Source: Bacteroidales bacterium (lineage in GTDB: Bacteria > Bacteroidota > Bacteroidia > Bacteroidales > Prolixibacteraceae). From it: a DNA stretch of 64,000 nucleotides. The translations under genes were made by a program, and so were the position numbers. The notes beneath the pieces were generated by a model. That model was not told the DNA's origin. It did no database searches and was given only the letters and a program-made list of their open reading frames with translations. Within the stretch, counting starts at the first letter, position 1. Every line of letters begins with the position of its first letter. Shown piece after piece: positions 45,544 through 54,413 of this stretch. Location: the NCBI GenBank assembly GCA_012719495.1, contig JAAYAG010000011.1, positions 1-64,000 on the forward strand, written 5' to 3'.

Positions 45544-45654
45544 TCATTCTTCAAGTTTTTTTTCAAATCGTTTTAATGCCAGCTTTATCAGGTAATACGA
45601 GACCAGTATTATTGCAGGCCAAAGCATAAAACCAATAATTCCACTTATAATCAT
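45544..45654 (-). CDS. cydX: CydX-like small membrane subunit of cytochrome bd oxidase
   Basis: This 36-residue frame, too short for usual gene lists, starts 23 bases after the cydB stop. It reads MIISGIIGFMLWPAIILVSY, then a charged tail ending KRFEKKLEE: one membrane helix, an aromatic/Pro-Trp centre, and a basic/acidic cytoplasmic end. Place, size and layout fit the CydX/CydS/CbdX microproteins that stabilise the haem site of bd oxidases. Sequence identity to E. coli CydX is not evident, so the name is by analogy. A weak AAGGA lies directly before the ATG. The shared terminator follows, which keeps it within the operon. Confidence 0.62.
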   Translation of the reverse strand: MIISGIIGFMLWPAIILVSYYLIKLALKRFEKKLEE

Positions 45655-45677
45655 TCCTTAATCTTTTTGTTTATTAG

Positions 45678-46808
45678 CTAATATTTATGAGAAGTATCTT
45701 CCATCTCGGTTTTATCTATCTTCTTATTGTTGATCGATTTCCAAGCGTACCAGATATAAGCCGCGACAAAAGGTACCAACAACGATACATACGACATAAC
45801 ATTCAGCGTAAAATGACTCGATGAGCTGTTACGAATGGTAAGCGACGACTGCAAGTCACTGATTGAAGGGTAATAACTTGTGTTATTGTATCCGGCAATC
45901 AGAAATAGCGAGAATACAACCAATACAGTACCTGTACCAGAGAACCAAATACCTCGCCCAACTTTGAAAAACAAATCGTTAGCTATACCCCATACAACCA
46001 TCACCACTCCGGCAAGGAATAAAATCAGCACTAAAGGCATTTCGAGTAGATTATGTAAGTATTTATATTTTTCAAGCGAAACCTCAAGTGTGTCGGCATT
46101 GTATGAGAAACCATCCTTAACAAGCAATATCACAAGAAAATACAAAAAGAAAACCAAAAACAACACAGCGTTATACGCTAGGTGTTTTCTCGAGCGGATA
46201 ACAATCTCATCATCTTCGATCGAGTTTATAAAATACAACAGTCCAAGAACACGGACCAAGAAGAAAACAGCTAACCCTAGGGCCACATTATGAAAAACTG
46301 CCACAGCCTCGAGCCCACGCGATGCGCCTTGCCATATTACCTGATTGTAATCGTTGAGCGAAAAACCAGCACCGTTAAAAAAAGTACCTACTGCTGTACC
46401 TATCAGTATTGGCCCCATCAATCCATTGATAAAGAGAAATATCTCATAGGTTTTCTTTCCAAGAAAATTAGCAGGTTTTGAGCGAAACTCATACGACACA
46501 GCTTGCAAAATAAACGAGAACAAAACGGCAATCCATACCCAGTAGGCCCCTCCAAAACTTGTAGCATAAAACAGTGGAAACGAGGCAAAAAAAGCTCCAC
46601 CAAAAGTAACCAAAGTAGTAAACGTGAATTCCCACTTCCGCCCCAGGGTGTTCACCAGCATAGTTCGCTGCATCTCGGTTTTACCAATGGTAAAAAGCAA
46701 CGATTGCCCGCCTTGAACAAACATAAGAAATACCAGCAACGAGCCTAGCAACGAAATAATTGCCCACCAATATTCCTGTAAGAATGAATAACTTATCGCA
46801 GCAATCAT
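45678..46808 (-). CDS. cydB: cytochrome bd ubiquinol oxidase subunit II
   Basis: This 376-residue integral membrane partner of CydA, with about nine helices, has family features that include WWAIISLLGSLLVFLMFVQG near the N-terminus (the CydB W-x-x-L-x-G-F-like start) and FGGAYWVWIAVLFSFILQAV with RSKPANFLG. It overlaps the cydA stop by 4 bases (ATGA), and a strong Shine-Dalgarno-like AAGGAGG in the last cydA codons precedes its start, unusual among genes here. Together they form a high-affinity oxygen-reducing quinol oxidase. Confidence 0.95.
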   Translation of the reverse strand: MIAAISYSFLQEYWWAIISLLGSLLVFLMFVQGGQSLLFTIGKTEMQRTMLVNTLGRKWEFTFTTLVTFGGAFFASFPLFYATSFGGAYWVWIAVLFSFILQAVSYEFRSKPANFLGKKTYEIFLFINGLMGPILIGTAVGTFFNGAGFSLNDYNQVIWQGASRGLEAVAVFHNVALGLAVFFLVRVLGLLYFINSIEDDEIVIRSRKHLAYNAVLFLVFFLYFLVILLVKDGFSYNADTLEVSLEKYKYLHNLLEMPLVLILFLAGVVMVVWGIANDLFFKVGRGIWFSGTGTVLVVFSLFLIAGYNNTSYYPSISDLQSSLTIRNSSSSHFTLNVMSYVSLLVPFVAAYIWYAWKSINNKKIDKTEMEDTSHKY

Positions 46809-48379
46809 TTTGAGCCTCCTTCCACTTCTTTAGGTCCTATTTTAATTTGCTTAACCATAATTCCTATCTCAGCAATGAGCAGAGTAGTGAAAATAACGGC
46901 AAAAAGCACGAAAGTAATTTTCACCGATGAAGTGCTAATATTCGTCACGGCAGTTGAAGTTGTCATTAAATCCTGAATAATCCATGGCTGGCGGCCAACT
47001 TCGGCAACCACCCACCCCAGCTCTGAAGCAAGATATGCCAGCGGAATGGAAAACAAGGCAATCCACAAGAACCAACGCTGCTTTTCAAGCGATCCTTTTA
47101 TCAGCCACCAGAAAGCCAGTACAAACAAAACAAGGAAGAAAACGCCAAGCATCACCATAATATGAAATGCATAAAACGTAAGGGCGATGTTGGGAATCAG
47201 ATAATTTACATCTTTGATGTGCCCGTAACCCAAGTACTTAAAATTGTTCGATTGGAAGCTGTCGCTAATCAGCAATGTGCGTAATTCAGTGGCTTTTTGC
47301 AGATCACCGCTTTTTTTGGCCTCTTTAAATTCGCTTAGAGTCGACAAAGCAAGTTTCCCGCGTTCAATTTTTTCTGCAACAGGAAGTAACCCTTGCTGTT
47401 CGTTTCCCCCAATAATATCTTTTACCCCTGGCACATAGGCATTAGGGTCGTTTGCTGCCAAAATGGAGAGGAATTTCGGAATTTCAAATTTAAAAACAAA
47501 GTCTTTCAACTTGCTGTATTCCGGGTCGGCTTCGCTGTTCGACAATAATCCAAAAACTTTAATGGCCACTCCATTGCCGCCTTCATAAAGCCCTTCCATA
47601 GCGGCAAATTTCATAGGCTGAACTTTGTACACCTGCTTAGCCGAACCATCGCCGGTGCCAATAACTGCAAGCGTCGATACTATTCCAAAAATCGAGGCCA
47701 CAAGAATACTTTTCCGGGCTAACACAATATGCCGTTTTTTTAGCAGAAACCAAGCCGAAACACCAATCACAAAAACTGCCGAAAGAACAAATCCCGATGT
47801 AATGGTATGTAGAAATTTATTTACTGCTACAGGAGAAAATAACACATCCCAAAAACTAGTCATCTCGTTTCTTGCTGTTTCGGGATTAAATGTTGTTCCA
47901 ACAGGGTTCTGCATCCACCCGTTGGCCACCAAAATCCACAAAGCCGACAGGTTAGCCCCAATGGCAACCAGCCACGACGAGAGTAAATGAAATTTGGGGC
48001 TCACTTTATTCCATCCGAAAAACATTACGGCAATAAAAGTCGATTCCATGAAAAAGGCCATAATGCCCTCAATGGCGAGTGGCGCACCAAAAATATCGCC
48101 CACAAACCAGGAATAATTCGACCAGTTGGTGCCAAATTCAAATTCGAGTATTATACCAGTTGAAACACCAATAGCAAAATTTATCCCAAAAAGTGTCATC
48201 CAGAATTTGGTCATTTTTTTCCATTCGGTATTTCCGGTGCGAACATAAATCGTTTCCATAATGGCAATCATGAATGTTGTACCCAATGTTAACGGAACAA
48301 ATAACCAGTGGTACATTGCCGTTAACGCGAATTGCGCACGCGACCAGTCAACTAACGAAAGATCGATTGATTCAAACAT
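46805..48379 (-). CDS. cydA: cytochrome bd ubiquinol oxidase subunit I
   Basis: This is the haem-carrying subunit that oxidises quinol and reduces oxygen at the cytoplasmic membrane. The haem b595 ligand His sits in ALTAMYHWLFVPLTLGTTFM, and ASELGWVVAEVGRQPWIIQD contains the conserved GRQPW. The periplasmic Q-loop region is altered from the E. coli form: about residues 250-375 carry a Bacteroidota-type insertion with LSILAANDPNAYVPGVKDII. At 524 residues it is complete. It lies 6 bases after the DUF4492 gene and overlaps cydB by 4 bases. Confidence 0.97.
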   Translation of the reverse strand: MFESIDLSLVDWSRAQFALTAMYHWLFVPLTLGTTFMIAIMETIYVRTGNTEWKKMTKFWMTLFGINFAIGVSTGIILEFEFGTNWSNYSWFVGDIFGAPLAIEGIMAFFMESTFIAVMFFGWNKVSPKFHLLSSWLVAIGANLSALWILVANGWMQNPVGTTFNPETARNEMTSFWDVLFSPVAVNKFLHTITSGFVLSAVFVIGVSAWFLLKKRHIVLARKSILVASIFGIVSTLAVIGTGDGSAKQVYKVQPMKFAAMEGLYEGGNGVAIKVFGLLSNSEADPEYSKLKDFVFKFEIPKFLSILAANDPNAYVPGVKDIIGGNEQQGLLPVAEKIERGKLALSTLSEFKEAKKSGDLQKATELRTLLISDSFQSNNFKYLGYGHIKDVNYLIPNIALTFYAFHIMVMLGVFFLVLFVLAFWWLIKGSLEKQRWFLWIALFSIPLAYLASELGWVVAEVGRQPWIIQDLMTTSTAVTNISTSSVKITFVLFAVIFTTLLIAEIGIMVKQIKIGPKEVEGGSK

Positions 48380-48385
48380 AGATGT

Positions 48386-48598
48386 TTATTTTGAGTTAGT
48401 TATGTTTTCAAGCACATGTGAGCCCCGCTCAGCATCAGTATCGAAGTTTTTCTTCAGGAAATTTGGGAAAAAAATCAGCTTCATTATTACAAAGAAGATA
48501 AACAGCTTAACCAGAATAACAATCCACACCGACTTTCCCCAAGTCATGCTTTTAAATCCATCATAGTAAAACCTGAATACCCGTTTAACGATGTTCAT
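48386..48598 (-). CDS. DUF4492 small membrane protein of the cytochrome bd operon
   Basis: This 70-residue protein with one membrane helix (VWIVILVKLFIFFVIMKLIF) begins MNIVKRVFRFYYDGFKSMTW, the typical DUF4492 start. DUF4492 proteins usually stand right before cydA in Bacteroidales and are thought to be part of the bd oxidase assembly, though this is not shown by sequence. I place the start at 48598; 23 extra in-frame codons upstream are not family-like. It is the first gene of the DUF4492-cydA-cydB-cydX operon. Confidence 0.85.
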   Translation of the reverse strand: MNIVKRVFRFYYDGFKSMTWGKSVWIVILVKLFIFFVIMKLIFFPNFLKKNFDTDAERGSHVLENITNSK

Positions 48599-48685
48599 TC
48601 TTGCTGAATTTAGGGTGTTTAAATTAATCTTTATACGCGAGAAAACAAAACATTTTTTACAAACCAAATGTGACTAACGCAAGAA

Positions 48686-48708
48686 AGCCCGGCAAAAGTG
48701 CGGGCTTC
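48686..48708 (-). terminator. hairpin downstream of the isoprenoid synthase-like gene
   Basis: AAGCCCG and CGGGCTT pair around a 9-base loop, followed on the minus strand by TTCTTG, a short U-rich tail. It lies about 100 bases past the stop of the gene at 48813 and before the DUF4492 start. Confidence 0.55.
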
Positions 48709-48812
48709 AAACTGAAAACGATTGCTTAAAAGCTTAATTTAAAAATAGTAAAGTAATGTATGATGAAATAATGATTTAATTTTATTAGGAAAAACTGTCA
48801 GCATAAAAGATT

Positions 48813-50063
48813 TTACGATATTCCTACCACTGCTTTTTCCTTACCGAAAATATAACCTTCAATAGTTTTCATTAACGATATACGACTCGGATCTGAATTA
48901 TTACGTCTCTTACGAATGAAAGAATACCTGAATGGGGAGTGCTGCTCGAATGCAGAGGAATATACCGGCGAGAAAAATTGAACATTCAATGCAACGGCCT
49001 CACTAAGCATCGAGACTACACTCTTCTCCATCAGACCCCTTACAGAAGGCGTAGCACTGGAGCGATAACAATAATTGATTTTTTCCAATACAGAATGCGT
49101 AAACGACAGGGTCCGGTTGGTCAATTCTTCGAGTTTACCAGAAAGGGCACCTCGGGTAAAAATTGTTTCAAGCTGTCCCGAACAATCCTCATTAACATCC
49201 TGTATATCATCTATAAACTGCAACAATGTTCCAAAACCAAAACAAAACCATTCTTGTTCAACGGTCATATCTCCACGAATAAGGTATCCGTCGGCTACAA
49301 CAGAAGTGCCCCCCTTTGCGATACAAACAGACAACAAATCATTGTCAGTCAACGTAGAATCCTTACTCACCAACTGAATACTCCGGGTTTGAGCATCGTG
49401 AATAGCAACAAGGCTTTCGTATACTTTAGGGTAATTTTGGCGGGGCCACTCAATTTCAATCATCGAGACCAAATCAAAGATCTTCTGTTCGTAATTATTA
49501 ACAGCTAATACATTATGCCCATGAAGCCTTGCCGAGAACCGGTTACTGAACGAAATCTTTTCCGATTTGGAAACAGATACATCATCAAGATAGTTATCGG
49601 TATAGGGATATAACATACTGTAAGCAAATGCCGCTGGGCCAACACGAACCGGCTCATCCATTAAAATCTGTAAGCTATTTATAATCCACAAATTACGACA
49701 CGCCTGAAAAATATCATCCATGCTTACAGATGGGTCGAAATTCCGGGCCATGTTCATAAACTCCTTGGTAACACTGGTGAAACCACGCCCCGAGAAGACT
49801 GAAAATTCATCATCATGAAAATCGAAGATATGCTTAAATATCCCGACAACTCGTTGCTTGGTATTCAAAGGAAGATTTGAGCCCCCAAAAACATCTTTAC
49901 CAGTCACTGAGACTTCTCTTTTTGTTTGCTTCATAAATTGCTCAAGCGCTTCTTCGCGTTTAATCTTCTCCTCATGACTAATTACCTCTCCCAACTCAGG
50001 GAAACGAGTATGAGAGTTATTCCATAGTGTGACAAATTCTTCTATATACAATTCGACATTCAT
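48813..50063 (-). CDS. divergent class I isoprenoid synthase-like protein
   Basis: This mostly helical protein of 416 residues has no close family that I recognise by name, but it carries two acidic motifs in the right places for the terpene synthase fold: DNYLDD at about residues 156-161 (compare DxxxD of squalene/phytoene synthases) and DDIQDVNED at about 285-293 (compare the second D-x-x-E-D motif). KGGTSVVADGYL just before the second motif resembles the helix break region of such enzymes. This supports magnesium-diphosphate chemistry on a prenyl substrate, as a cyclase or coupling enzyme. Product unknown. It is not part of the carotenoid cluster. The next gene upstream on the same strand is a thioesterase, 145 bases away. 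Confidence 0.62.
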   Translation of the reverse strand: MNVELYIEEFVTLWNNSHTRFPELGEVISHEEKIKREEALEQFMKQTKREVSVTGKDVFGGSNLPLNTKQRVVGIFKHIFDFHDDEFSVFSGRGFTSVTKEFMNMARNFDPSVSMDDIFQACRNLWIINSLQILMDEPVRVGPAAFAYSMLYPYTDNYLDDVSVSKSEKISFSNRFSARLHGHNVLAVNNYEQKIFDLVSMIEIEWPRQNYPKVYESLVAIHDAQTRSIQLVSKDSTLTDNDLLSVCIAKGGTSVVADGYLIRGDMTVEQEWFCFGFGTLLQFIDDIQDVNEDCSGQLETIFTRGALSGKLEELTNRTLSFTHSVLEKINYCYRSSATPSVRGLMEKSVVSMLSEAVALNVQFFSPVYSSAFEQHSPFRYSFIRKRRNNSDPSRISLMKTIEGYIFGKEKAVVGIS

Positions 50064-50208
50064 ACGTGTATTTTTATGACGTAAAAAGAACAGTACAAAT
50101 CACCGACTTTTATTTCAAACTAAAACCAATTTTAAGGCGAATGGAAGATTTTTACCTGCAGACGGAGAATGAAAAGGGACAAAAAATGCAATCATCCCTA
50201 TTCCCCTT

Positions 50209-50634
50209 TTATTCATTTGAAAGACGAGCTTTGGAAACTTTCTTAAGCGCTTCGGTAATTTCGGGAGAAACAGATAGGCGCCCATTAATAAGACTAGTGG
50301 TTGTAACTATCCCTTTTAGACAAAGTTTCTCGTCGGGTAGACGGTATATGTCCTGATAAAAAACATATTTTACGCCTTCGCTCTCAACCCGCAGGCGAAC
50401 AACAAAAGAATCGCCACTACGAAGCGAAGTTTTGTACGACAAGTCGACTCGGGCTACAACAACAAGTATTCCCCTACTGAAAAGATCGGCAAAATCGAGT
50501 CCAATGGTCTTTATAAATTCATGCCGTGTATGTTCAAGATAATTCTGATACACTGAGTTATTTACAACCCCCTGAAGATCACATTCATAGTCGCGAACTA
50601 TGAACGAAAGTTCGTAATCATATTGTTGAGTCAT
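50209..50634 (-). CDS. hotdog-fold acyl-CoA thioesterase (4HBT/YbgC type)
   Basis: This 141-residue hotdog protein contains the 4-hydroxybenzoyl-CoA thioesterase signature VRDYECDLQGVVNNSVYQNY with the catalytic-type Asp, followed by LEHTRHEFIKTIG. It should hydrolyse an acyl-CoA in the cytoplasm; the acyl chain is unknown. I place the start at 50634 (MTQQYDYELS); 18 extra upstream codons are hydrophobic and unlike the family. It lies between the DUF362 gene and the isoprenoid synthase-like gene, all on the minus strand. Confidence 0.85.
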   Translation of the reverse strand: MTQQYDYELSFIVRDYECDLQGVVNNSVYQNYLEHTRHEFIKTIGLDFADLFSRGILVVVARVDLSYKTSLRSGDSFVVRLRVESEGVKYVFYQDIYRLPDEKLCLKGIVTTTSLINGRLSVSPEITEALKKVSKARLSNE

Positions 50635-50710
50635 ACTTTTAATACTTATAAAAAATGGAATGGCAGGCACGAGCCAAAACCATTCCATTTCAATATTTTA
50701 CAATTTTATA

Positions 50711-52627
50711 CTATTCAATAACCGACATCTTTCCAGAAAGGAAATAATAGCCTTTTACATTTGATACCTTAAGACGATATGTGTATTGACCTGCAGATTG
50801 AGGCAACCCGTTTTGTATGTCCATCAAAACATTGTGATCACCGCTGTTCAATTTCCCTAATGAAAGGGTTGACACATTTCTGCCATCGAGTGAGAAAACC
50901 TGAACATCAACAGTCGATGCCATTTCGAGCGAAAACTGAAGTGTTGTCGATTCTTTCACTGGATTAGGAAAGTTAATTACTAATGAATTTGCCGGTGCTT
51001 TGTACTCTGTTTTACCAACAGAGGTAGTCTTATACAACTCAATACCTTTCCCATCAGGTGAAATATTTCTCGAGTATTTCTTGTCAGAAGCATTGTTCCA
51101 ATGTTCGTGTGTACCAAGGCTACCTAATGCAGAACCATCATCTTCAGGATCGTAAACAATATCAGAAGGTCTGCTGGCAATGTCAGCCGCCTGATGAAGA
51201 TAATCATCAACTCCATTGAAGTGAGGGAAAGGCCCTTTGTCATCGGTAATTTCACCACCTTCGTATTCATTGTATTCATCGAATTCATAATAAAGGAAAT
51301 CGTAACATACCGATTCGATAGCCACAGGGTCAAACGAAGTGAATAATGAATTTGGCCAGTCATTATTAAAAGGTTGCATCGAAAATTTCACCGGTGGATG
51401 TCCCCAATTGGTTGAGCCCCACAATCCATCAACAAGATACAAAATCGTTTTTCCGCCTAGGTCTTGATGCCCCATAATGTCGACAAAACAACGGTAAACT
51501 CCATAGTCTCCATTTATATTTTCTCCGGCACCAAAGGGGGTCGGTAAAGATTCGTGCCAGTCACCATTAGCATAATTTTGCCCGCTAAATGTGTTTATAG
51601 TTCCAACATGATTTTTTGCGCAAATAGAAATACCGGCTCTGTGATGTTTCTTAAATACAGGAATATTAATAAGATAGGTTGCATCGACAAACTCTGCAGG
51701 TAATTCAATGGCATCTGAAATGCCATCGCTATAATGAAATACTTTATTGCCCGACGAAGATACCCTATATTGCCCCCAGCCTGTTCCCATATAGTTAACA
51801 TCAGGAAAATCATCGTGGCACCGGTTGTAGGTTAAATCAGTCATTGTTGTTCCCGGGTCACCTATATAAATATCACTCTCAGCAACACCAGCCACGTTAA
51901 CCAGCTGTTCAATAATAAGATAACAAAGATGCGGCGACGTGTTTACATTCTTTTCTTTAGGCGCATTTCCGTTAAGCCCATTCAAATTTATCTTTATAGC
52001 GATTGCTTCTCCCTTTGAATACCCTACATTCCCACGACCATGAGTCCGGTTATGATAATGGAATATTGAATCCCATGCAGCAGCGTCGTTATCGGTACCT
52101 GTAAGTTTTCGTAATGAGGCCGATAGCATTGTAGAAACCACTTCCTGATTAGTATTCTTATCGTCGGACCAGAAATCATTTCTTCCGTTTGAACATTTTT
52201 CATTTGTTGCATTTACATCGTGTACCCATACTACCCTACCTGGGAAAATACCTTTTGCTTCACCGACAGGTTGATTAACTGGCTGATCTTCGGCCAACGG
52301 GTATGCCTTGGCTTTTTCTGTACTCCCAACAATTGCAACCCCTCCAGCAATAAGTCCAAGAAGAACAAAGCCAAAAGCAGCTATATATTTCGAGCGTTTA
52401 AACCGGTCTTTGGCATGGTGATAAACCACAGCTAAAGAGCCTACTCCAAGCAAGTAACATACAAACGAAGATGCCAAGGGTGCCGCAGCCTTCATACATG
52501 GGTACTGTGCTCTGCTAGGCTTAGGTATAACCCTTACAAGAAACCAGACCAGTGAACCTAATCCGGTAATTAAAAAGATGGTTCTGAACCAATATTTCTT
52601 AAAAAAAGTAAATAACTTGAATAACAT
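50711..52627 (-). CDS. membrane-anchored DUF362 protein with T9SS C-terminal domain
   Basis: Three hydrophobic helices occupy the first 110 residues (FRTIFLITGLGSLVWFLVRV; SFVCYLLGVGSLAVVYH; AAFGFVLLGLIAGGVAIVG). Residues about 130-520 resemble DUF362, with the glycine/asparagine-rich KGEAIAIKINLNGLNG and IYIGDPGTTMTD. The last 85 residues look like a T9SS sorting domain (VINFPNPVKESTTLQFSLEM, then a YRLKVSNVKGYYFLSGKM end). A sorting tail on a protein anchored by several N-terminal helices is odd. A near-perfect Shine-Dalgarno GGAGGAG sits 8 bases before the ATG at 52627, which decides this start over one 72 bases upstream. Function unknown. Confidence 0.8.
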   Translation of the reverse strand: MLFKLFTFFKKYWFRTIFLITGLGSLVWFLVRVIPKPSRAQYPCMKAAAPLASSFVCYLLGVGSLAVVYHHAKDRFKRSKYIAAFGFVLLGLIAGGVAIVGSTEKAKAYPLAEDQPVNQPVGEAKGIFPGRVVWVHDVNATNEKCSNGRNDFWSDDKNTNQEVVSTMLSASLRKLTGTDNDAAAWDSIFHYHNRTHGRGNVGYSKGEAIAIKINLNGLNGNAPKEKNVNTSPHLCYLIIEQLVNVAGVAESDIYIGDPGTTMTDLTYNRCHDDFPDVNYMGTGWGQYRVSSSGNKVFHYSDGISDAIELPAEFVDATYLINIPVFKKHHRAGISICAKNHVGTINTFSGQNYANGDWHESLPTPFGAGENINGDYGVYRCFVDIMGHQDLGGKTILYLVDGLWGSTNWGHPPVKFSMQPFNNDWPNSLFTSFDPVAIESVCYDFLYYEFDEYNEYEGGEITDDKGPFPHFNGVDDYLHQAADIASRPSDIVYDPEDDGSALGSLGTHEHWNNASDKKYSRNISPDGKGIELYKTTSVGKTEYKAPANSLVINFPNPVKESTTLQFSLEMASTVDVQVFSLDGRNVSTLSLGKLNSGDHNVLMDIQNGLPQSAGQYTYRLKVSNVKGYYFLSGKMSVIE

Positions 52628-52634
52628 TATATTC

Positions 52635-52642
52635 TCCTCCAA
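52635..52642 (-). promoter_or_regulatory. strong Shine-Dalgarno sequence of the DUF362 gene
   Basis: On the minus strand GGAGGAGA lies about 7 bases upstream of the ATG at 52627, an unusually perfect ribosome binding site for Bacteroidota, where such sites are rare. Confidence 0.6.
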
Positions 52643-53011
52643 AAATGAATTTATACTAATATTGTTTCTGTTCAAAAAACCAAAGACAAAGCCCTGCATT
52701 GCTTGGTTTTTTATAAAAACCCTTAAAGATTCGAAAAAAATACCAGAAAAAAAAGGAACAATGTCCTTTCATTAATTATATAAATCGTGTTTAAATAAGT
52801 TCTCATTCTAAGGCAATTTCTTATGGGCATGCTAATCATATTGTTTTTTAATCTTGTCTATTTTAACATATACAATTGATAATTTTGCTATTACCATATA
52901 AAAAAAACGAAAATAAAAAAAAAGACATGAATGAAAACTTAATATGACCTATTAAAAAAAACACCAAAAAAACATTGTTTTATGAAAAAGAATGCAAGAC
53001 TCATGAAAGAC
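52643..53011. other. AT-rich intergenic region
   Basis: I see no gene in these 370 bases, which contain long A-runs. On the minus strand AAAGGA and TCCTTT (52752-52769) around a 6-base loop, then eight Ts, could be a weak terminator for the thioredoxin gene. The DUF362 promoter must also be here but lacks a clear consensus. Confidence 0.4.
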
Positions 53012-53341
53012 TTAACTGGAATAAATGTCCAAAATCTTCAAAATTTTTTGTTCAAGAGATTGAAGATCGATGATTCTAACTTCACGAATAAATTCCCGTC
53101 CATCAACAAAAAAGAGAACAGCAGGAATAGTAAATATAGTATGCTGAGCCGCCAGTTCAGGCAATTTTTCAATTCTTATTTCAACCAAACTCACTTGTGG
53201 AAAAGACTGATCGCAGAGCCTCTCCACCCTAGGTTTCATTGCACTGCACACTGAACAACCTTCTCCTGAAAAATAAGCTAATACAAACGTATTAGAACCA
53301 AGCAGTTGTTCAAAACTATCTTTATTATCTACAAGTTGCAT
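53012..53341 (-). CDS. thioredoxin family protein
   Basis: This 109-residue cytoplasmic thioredoxin-fold protein has the redox pair Cys29-x2-Cys32 in SGEGCSVCSAMKPRVERL and the cis-proline region FTIPAVLFFVDGREF. The active-site sequence CSVC differs from the CGPC of general thioredoxins, so a specialised disulfide reductase role is likely. There is no signal peptide. It stands alone, divergent from the Gfo/Idh/MocA gene. Confidence 0.9.
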   Translation of the reverse strand: MQLVDNKDSFEQLLGSNTFVLAYFSGEGCSVCSAMKPRVERLCDQSFPQVSLVEIRIEKLPELAAQHTIFTIPAVLFFVDGREFIREVRIIDLQSLEQKILKILDIYSS

Positions 53342-53392
53342 CTCTTTTTTACAACAAGATAACTATTTTTAGGAAATTAATCACCACTCTAC

Positions 53393-53400
53393 TAGCTTTG
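53393..53400 (+). promoter_or_regulatory. -7 element of the Gfo/Idh/MocA gene at 53424
   Basis: TAGCTTTG is a perfect TAnnTTTG and lies 24 bases before the ATG. A T-rich stretch 23 bases upstream (TTTTT at 53366) may be the -33 box. Confidence 0.5.
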
Positions 53401-53423
53401 GAGAAACCTTAAAAATACGAATA

Positions 53424-54413
53424 ATGAAAACACGCTGGGGAATAATAAGTACGGCCGATATTGGGGTTAACAAAGTGATTCCGGCCATTCAAAAAGCAAA
53501 AAACTGCGAAGTAATAGCCATCTCATCACGCGATGAAGCACTAGCAAGAAAGAAAGCAAAGGAACTGAATATACCCTGTGCATATGGAAGTTATGAAGAT
53601 ATGCTTGAGGACAAAGACATTGATGTGGTTTACAATCCATTACCGAACCATTTACATGTACCGTTTACCATTAAAGCACTTGAAGCAGGCAAACATGTAC
53701 TCTGCGAAAAGCCCATTGCATTGAATGCTTCCGAAGCCCAATTATTATCCGAAACAGCTAGCAAATACCCCACGCTAAAAGTAATGGAGGGTTTCATGTA
53801 TCGATTTCATCCTCAGTGGAAAAGAATAAAAGAAATGATTGCCGAAGGTGCATTAGGTGAAGTAAGAACAATACATTCACATTTTTCGTTTTTCAACATC
53901 GACCCAACCAACACCCGAAATATTCTGGAATATGGTGGAGGTGCACTTTACGACATAGGATGCTACTGCATTTCATTTCCACGATTCTTATTCGACCGAA
54001 ACCCAGTGCGGGTTATATCGCTTATCGAGCGCGACCAAAAAATGAAAATCGACTGGCTAAGCTCAGCGATGCTCGACTTTGGCGAAGGAAAAACCGCTAC
54101 GTTCACCTGCTCTATTCAACTCATGTACGGCCAATGGTGTGAGATCATAGGAACAAATGGGCGTATTGTCGTAGATATTCCAGTGAACGCACCAAACGAC
54201 AGACCAACAACAATTACCTTAACGACCAATAGCGGATCTGAGTTATTCACTTTCGAGGCAATTGACCAATATACCCTTCAGGCAGAAGAATTTGCAAATG
54301 CTATAATTAACAAGAGTACAGTCCCGACTCCTTTAACTGATGCCATTGCAAACCTGCAAGTAATTGATGCCCTTTTTGAAAGTGAAAAAAATAATAGTTG
54401 GATCAAGTTATGA
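53424..54413 (+). CDS. Gfo/Idh/MocA family oxidoreductase
   Basis: This NAD(P)-dependent sugar dehydrogenase-like protein of 329 residues has a Rossmann start, WGIISTADIGVNKVIPAI, and the key family loop AGKHVLCEKPIALNASEA, whose Lys is the usual catalytic residue. Later segments MEGFMYRFHPQWKRIKEMI and YDIGCYCISFPRFLF resemble the glucose-fructose oxidoreductase/trans-dihydrodiol dehydrogenase branch. The substrate is unknown. It is a different branch from the paralogue at 43557. Confidence 0.92.
   Translation: MKTRWGIISTADIGVNKVIPAIQKAKNCEVIAISSRDEALARKKAKELNIPCAYGSYEDMLEDKDIDVVYNPLPNHLHVPFTIKALEAGKHVLCEKPIALNASEAQLLSETASKYPTLKVMEGFMYRFHPQWKRIKEMIAEGALGEVRTIHSHFSFFNIDPTNTRNILEYGGGALYDIGCYCISFPRFLFDRNPVRVISLIERDQKMKIDWLSSAMLDFGEGKTATFTCSIQLMYGQWCEIIGTNGRIVVDIPVNAPNDRPTTITLTTNSGSELFTFEAIDQYTLQAEEFANAIINKSTVPTPLTDAIANLQVIDALFESEKNNSWIKL

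Noticed and set aside
52982-53254. 90-codon plus-strand frame opposite the thioredoxin gene
   Set aside because: It is the mirror of a gene with clear active-site motifs; the start lies in an A-rich tract.
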